Origin: Streptomyces albipurpureus
Lineage (GTDB): Bacteria > Actinomycetota > Actinomycetes > Streptomycetales > Streptomycetaceae
DNA: 64,000 nucleotides
Assembly (NCBI RefSeq): GCF_023701525.1
Contig: NZ_JAMQAW010000025.1
Span: 294,319-358,318 of the forward strand
Reading direction: 5' to 3'
The notes beneath the pieces are model-generated. The model saw only the letters and a program-made list of their open reading frames with translations. It did no database searches and was not told the DNA's origin. A program made the translations under genes and the position numbers. Within the stretch, counting starts at the first letter, position 1; each line of letters begins with the position of its first letter. Positions 59,773 through 64,000 of this stretch are shown piece by piece.

Positions 59773-59800
59773 GTAGGTCCCGCGCCGCGGGGGTGTTTTC
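59773..59800 (+). CRISPR. Weak type I-E-like repeat look-alike
   Basis: GTAGGTCCCGCGCCGCGGGG and eight more bases match the 56707 repeat at 20 of 28 positions without a gap. It is isolated, so it could be a chance GC palindrome. Confidence 0.25.
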
Positions 59801-59889
59801 TGAGTTGGGTGGTGGTGGGGCTTCGATGCGTTTGGGGGCTGGGTGTGGGGCGGCGGGGCCTGGCCGTATAGCTCCCGCCGCCGTTGCCG

Positions 59890-60420
59890 GAATTCAGGCC
59901 TCCCGCCGCCCGGAACCTGTTCTTCTCCCGTGACCATGACGCTGGCCCGGGCTCCGAATGCGCCGCTGTCACCGATTCGGCGCGCGACAGTCGCCTCCAG
60001 GAGGTCACCGAGCGCCGTCGGTTGACGGTCGTGCGGTCGTACGACGAACGAGCCGGATGCCACTTCAGGGAGGGGGGATCGCGTCCTCCCCGAGTGCGGC
60101 CGGCTTCCGTGACCGTCACCAGGTCCGCCCGCTCCCCGTTCGCCGGGTGGACGACCTTCACCAGGCCCGGGTCGTGCGGCCGGAGGTGGGCTCGCAAGAG
60201 GCTGAGCTGGTGACCCGGGCCCTGCTCGACGCCCGCGACGAGGACCTCGCCGTCCTGCTCGTCGACACCGAACAACCCCCGGGTGCAGGCCCTCTACGAG
60301 TCCTGGGGCTTCCGCCCGATCGGTGAACGGCAGTTCTTCGCCGACTCCCCGCTCTACGCCGTCATGCTCGCCGGGCTGCCGCTGGCCCGCGTCGGGGGCG
60401 GGAGGGCCCGGCCGTCTGAG
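59890..60420 (+). pseudogene. Frameshifted GNAT-family acetyltransferase
   Basis: The C-terminal half is clear once frames are joined: QEAELVTRALLDARDEDLAV, LLVDTEQPPGA, then QALYESWGFRPIGERQFF and ADSPLYAVMLAGLPLA. The ALYESWGF and DSPLY-x-VM motifs are hallmarks of GNAT acetyltransferases. The N-terminal half is scattered over frames around VRSYDERAGCHFREGG. At least two shifts are needed, so it is not functional as read. It lies just before the large secreted nuclease-like gene. Confidence 0.55.
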
Positions 60421-60626
60421 GCATCCCGCTCGGGGCATGCGTCCGGTCGGCGGAGGCGTACCCCACCGCCGTCCGGGGCTCCGTACCACGAGACGCACAC
60501 CTCACCGCCCGCCCCGCGAAGACCGTGGTTTTCCACGATGTGGGGCGGGGGTCCGCTCCTGCATGATCATGACACCGATGCCTGCTCCGGCATCGGCCCA
60601 TGCCCGGACGCAGAACGAGGTTGTGA

Positions 60627-63600
60627 ATGAGAAGACCCTCTGCACGGACCACCGGCCGACTGTCGGCCAGAAGAGCACCCCTGCGGCTCCCGCTGACCCA
60701 GGTGATCTGCCTCAGCCTGCTCGTGGGACTGCTCCAAGCCCTTTTCCTACCGGCGACGCCAGCGGTGGCCGCCGTCTCGGACCACGCCGTGGGAACCTGG
60801 AACACCCACGCCAAGGGCGCCAATCTGGATGCGGCCCACGCCATCGTCACTCGGAGGAACCTTGCCCTGATGGCGTTGCAGGAAGTGCGGGACAGCGCGC
60901 TTCCCGGCACCCCGGGGACCCCCATCACCGTGAACCGCATCAACCCCCACAGCCCGCCCGGAGCGAACCCGGTCACATCCACGGTCGATCAGTCCGCCTG
61001 GACCGTGAACGGGACCACCCTCCACCTCTACCGCATCAAGCACAACTACCCGGACTCCGAGTACCGCCAGAGCAGCAACCGGTCGATCGCGGTCATCTCC
61101 CGGCGGCAGCTGGCAGCGGGGGACCTCCGTGTGGTGGTGCCCCGGAAGGACCGCAAGAACAAGCTGCCGTTCCTCGCACTGGGCGTGAAGTACGTCGACG
61201 CCTGGTTCTACTCGATCCACGCCACCACCCAGGCACCCCGCGGGGACAACAACGCCGACCTGCTGGTCGAGGACATCAGCATGGCGCAGGAGAGCGCCAC
61301 CGACCCCCACAAGAACAACTGGGCGGCTCTCGGGGACTTCAACCGCCTCGCCGCAGGCAAGCCGGGTACGAGCGCGAACGAGAAGCCGCTGAAGGACAAT
61401 CTCGTCCTGGACCCCGGAGAAAAGATCATCAACTCGGGAAGGGCCACCTATGCGTCGAAGCGCGGCGCGGTGACCAGCAGCGCGGAACTCGACTACATGT
61501 TCGCCCGGGGTGCCGCGAACGCGTACAGGGCCACCCGTGTCATCCAAGGGGGCAGCGATCACCGTCCGGTCGTCTTCTCGACGGCCACCGTGAACCCGGG
61601 CGCCTGCACGGTCCCGCCCGCCCCGGCCGTGGCCTCCGGGGCCCAGGCCGACATCGACCCCTGCCCGATGCCTGCGGTACGCGCGGAGGCGATCGTCTCC
61701 ATGGGCGACAGCTTCATCTCCGGCGAGGGCGGCCGCTGGGCGGGGAACGGCAACACACCGGATGCCGGGGCCTGGGGCACGGACCGTCGGGCGAACTGCC
61801 CCCCGGGCGAGGACTGTGTGTACGGGAACACCGCGGTCGACCCTCCCGGGAACGGCTGCCACCGCTCCGACATCGCCGAGATCACCGGGTCCGACGTCGA
61901 CGACATCCCCAGGGAGCAGCGCTTCAACCTCGCCTGCTCCGGGGCCACGACCGACCATGTGATCGATCAGGGCTTCAAAGGGGAGGCACCACAGGTCAAC
62001 AGACTCGGGGAGCTGGCCAGGGACAACGACGTCAATCTCATCGTGCTCTCCATCGGCGGCAACGACCTGGACTTCTCCGGGATCATCAAGGACTGCGCCC
62101 TCAAGTACCTGAACCCGGTCCCGAGCACGTGCGAGGCATCACGGGAGCCCGGTTTCGCCGCTGCCCTGGATACCGTCCGGGGCAAGGTGACGGCCGCCCT
62201 GGAGAAGATCCGGGCCACCATGAGGGCCCAGGGCCGGGGCCCGGAGAGCTACCGTCTGGTGCTCCAGTCCTACCCGAACCCCATCGCCCCGGCCAGTGAG
62301 AACCGCTACGCGCAGGGGCCCCTCTACACGCGCTACGCCCAGGGCGGCTGCCCCTTCCGTGACAGCGACTCGAACTGGGCCGCCCACTCGGTGGTACCCA
62401 GGATCAGCTCCATGCTGCGCACGGCGGCCGGTCTGGCGAAGGCCACCTTCCTGGATCTTCAGCAGACCTTCGCCGGCCACGAACTGTGCTCGGTATCGGC
62501 CGCCCAGTCCACCGGCAACGCGGGGGTGACCCGGGACAGGGCCGAGTGGGTGCGCTGGGTGCCGTATCTCACGGAGTTCGGCAACGGCCCGCACCAACAG
62601 GGCCACCAGCAGGAGGCGATCCACCCCAACGCCTACGGACAGGAGGTGCTGTCGGACTGCCTCACCCAGCTCGCGTCTTCCATGGCCTCCTTCCCGCGGA
62701 GCGCCTACAGCTGCATCCTCTCCGTCGGAACGCCAAGGGTGATATCGCAGCCGGGCGACCGGGAGGGATTCGTCCGCGTCCGCAATATGAAGACGAACGA
62801 AGTCCTGGACGCGAACGACGGCAGCGCGGACGCCTGGGCGGTGACCGCCCCGCAGGACGATACGAAGGAGAGCCAGCGCTGGCTCATGCGCAATATGCCC
62901 GAGATACCCGGGGACGCGGCCGGGATGTCTTTCCAGGCCCAGCACAACAAGCGGTATCTGACCTCGGATTCCTCCCGCTGGGCGTTCCTCGGCGACCAGC
63001 CCCGGGGGTGGACGCTCTCGGGTGTCGGGTTCAGTGAGAACGAGGGCACTCTCGTCACCGATCTGCCCGACCCCACGGGCGCCCGGATCGTCTCCTGCCT
63101 GATCCAGGACCCCGCCGAGGGGATCATCGGCAGGAAGTGGGTGAGCCGCAGGCTCTGCGACGAGACCGACCTCCAACAGATCTGGCGCATCGAACGGATC
63201 GAGGCCCCCGAGCCCCACTATCCGCTTCCGGAGCTCGCCGTGATGCCGCTCGGGGACTCCATCACCGTCGGCGTGGGCCACTCCAGCTGCCCCACGACTG
63301 CGGATCGGCCGAACTGCCAAGGCTATCGGGTGGGCCTCCGCGACAAACTGGGCGCGGACGCCGCCAAGGTGAACTTCGTCGGTTCCCGGACAAACGGCGG
63401 TCAGAAACACGAGGGCTATTCGGGCTGGACGGTCGAGCAGATATCCAGGGATGTCGAAAACTGGATGGTGGCGGCTCAGCCCAACGTGGTCACGCTGCAC
63501 ATCGGGTCCAACAACGTCGAGCACAACGTCGACCGGGCCAACGCCCCCGCCAAGGTCGGAAAGCTGCTCGACAAGATCTTCGGCGCCGCTCCGGCCATGA

Positions 63601-64000
63601 CCGTCGTCATCGCCCCCATCGTGCCCAACAGCAAGACTAAAGATGGGCAACCGATGCAACCGCTGGTGGACGCCTTCAACACCGCGCTGAGGGGTGAGGT
63701 CGCGGCGCAGAAACTCAAGAACCGCAAGGTGGAGCTGGCCGACTTCAGCGCCATTGGCAACAGCGATCTGGCGGACGGCCTGCACCCCAACAGCAGTGGC
63801 TACGCCAAGATGGCAGACGCCTTCTACGCCGGAATCAAGCGGGCCGCCGCTGCGAACTGGATCACGGAGACCGTGCCCGTCACACCGCCACCGCCCGTAT
63901 CAGGTGCCCGTGGTGACTACGACGTCGATCTCGACGGTGACGGGAAGGCCGAGTATCTGGTGCTCGGACCGAACGGATCGGTGGACGCGTACAAGTACAC
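60627..64000 (+). CDS. Secreted CdtB/DNase I-like nuclease fused to two SGNH hydrolases (runs off the window)
   Basis: Open for over 1,120 codons to the window end. A Sec signal peptide spans residues 1-50 (LPATPAVAA). Residues 52-318 are an endonuclease/exonuclease/phosphatase domain with VGTWNTHAKG, Glu86 in ALQEV, SSNRSIAVIS, His198 in FYSIHA, GDFNR (Asp237, Asn239), ELDYMF and SDHRPVVFS. SGNH domain 1 has Ser362 in GDSFISGEGG, Asn in SIGGND and His in EAIHPN. Residues about 700-850 look ricin-trefoil-like (FVRVRNMKTNEVLDAND, QQIWRI). SGNH domain 2 has GDSITVG near 871, HIGSNN near 955 and DGLHPN near 1050. A calcium-type DVDLDGDGKAEY repeat follows. Confidence 0.85.
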   Translation, partial: MRRPSARTTGRLSARRAPLRLPLTQVICLSLLVGLLQALFLPATPAVAAVSDHAVGTWNTHAKGANLDAAHAIVTRRNLALMALQEVRDSALPGTPGTPITVNRINPHSPPGANPVTSTVDQSAWTVNGTTLHLYRIKHNYPDSEYRQSSNRSIAVISRRQLAAGDLRVVVPRKDRKNKLPFLALGVKYVDAWFYSIHATTQAPRGDNNADLLVEDISMAQESATDPHKNNWAALGDFNRLAAGKPGTSANEKPLKDNLVLDPGEKIINSGRATYASKRGAVTSSAELDYMFARGAANAYRATRVIQGGSDHRPVVFSTATVNPGACTVPPAPAVASGAQADIDPCPMPAVRAEAIVSMGDSFISGEGGRWAGNGNTPDAGAWGTDRRANCPPGEDCVYGNTAVDPPGNGCHRSDIAEITGSDVDDIPREQRFNLACSGATTDHVIDQGFKGEAPQVNRLGELARDNDVNLIVLSIGGNDLDFSGIIKDCALKYLNPVPSTCEASREPGFAAALDTVRGKVTAALEKIRATMRAQGRGPESYRLVLQSYPNPIAPASENRYAQGPLYTRYAQGGCPFRDSDSNWAAHSVVPRISSMLRTAAGLAKATFLDLQQTFAGHELCSVSAAQSTGNAGVTRDRAEWVRWVPYLTEFGNGPHQQGHQQEAIHPNAYGQEVLSDCLTQLASSMASFPRSAYSCILSVGTPRVISQPGDREGFVRVRNMKTNEVLDANDGSADAWAVTAPQDDTKESQRWLMRNMPEIPGDAAGMSFQAQHNKRYLTSDSSRWAFLGDQPRGWTLSGVGFSENEGTLVTDLPDPTGARIVSCLIQDPAEGIIGRKWVSRRLCDETDLQQIWRIERIEAPEPHYPLPELAVMPLGDSITVGVGHSSCPTTADRPNCQGYRVGLRDKLGADAAKVNFVGSRTNGGQKHEGYSGWTVEQISRDVENWMVAAQPNVVTLHIGSNNVEHNVDRANAPAKVGKLLDKIFGAAPAMTVVIAPIVPNSKTKDGQPMQPLVDAFNTALRGEVAAQKLKNRKVELADFSAIGNSDLADGLHPNSSGYAKMADAFYAGIKRAAAANWITETVPVTPPPPVSGARGDYDVDLDGDGKAEYLVLGPNGSVDAYKY

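Noticed and set aside
1..64000. tRNA, rRNA genes, or a polyketide/non-ribosomal peptide cluster
   Set aside because: No cloverleaf with the usual T-arm sequence and no conserved rRNA segments were noticed. No ketosynthase, acyl carrier, adenylation or condensation motifs occur in the translated frames.

Overview
The window is very high in GC, the reading frames have strongly GC-biased third positions, and GTG starts and ATGA/GTGA overlaps are common. Together with the gene families present (TerD, Rv1733c-like, DUF6643-like, DUF6332-like, SHOCT, mycothiol-dependent DinB-type enzyme, Otr(A)-like ribosomal protection protein) this points to a Streptomyces chromosome or a close relative. No rRNA or tRNA gene was recognised. 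The species cannot be named from this alone.

Layout. 1-15.4 kb is intact, arm-like chromosome: small membrane proteins, a MurI-like racemase, a GT2 glycosyltransferase, a double TerD protein, a beta-helix/AAA+ fusion, a very large membrane alpha/beta hydrolase, a DeoR regulator with an SRPBCC partner, a Cds1-like PLP enzyme and an anti-sigma-type ATPase. 15.4-24 kb carries a SHOCT protein, a STAND/TPR ATPase, a BrkB-like protein, FolD, an SGNH esterase and a ROK regulator. 24-25.6 kb is a decayed MFS transporter. 25.7-34.6 kb holds a DinB-type enzyme, a NarL-type two-component system, a TetR regulator separated from a deazaflavin enzyme by an operator-rich, heptamer-repeat spacer, a geranylgeranyl-reductase-like flavoprotein and an M20 peptidase. 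34.8-36.2 kb is a kinase-Nudix fusion coupled to an integrase remnant.

36.3-43.3 kb is the most coherent metabolic unit. A prolyl-iminopeptidase-like hydrolase is divergent from RraA-like protein, carbon-nitrogen hydrolase, ABC substrate-binding lipoprotein, permease, ATPase and a MocR-type regulator, with overlapping or nearly overlapping genes. It reads as an uptake-and-hydrolysis module for an amidated amino-acid-like compound.

43.3-60.4 kb is accessory DNA with much decay: frameshifted transglutaminase-like, DUF6233-like, toxin-antitoxin, IS4 and GNAT remnants. Among them sit a 1,945-residue LPKTG-anchored surface protein, an Otr(A)/Tet(M)-type protein flanked by a 38-bp direct repeat, an alpha/beta hydrolase, solitary type I-E-like CRISPR repeats without cas genes, a secreted beta-propeller protein and an H-type-lectin-like protein.

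60.6 kb to the end is one open secreted protein that runs off the window. It joins a DNase I/CdtB-like nuclease, an SGNH hydrolase, a trefoil-like module, a second SGNH hydrolase and a calcium-loop repeat. That protein and the RraA-MocR operon are the best candidates for undescribed biology.
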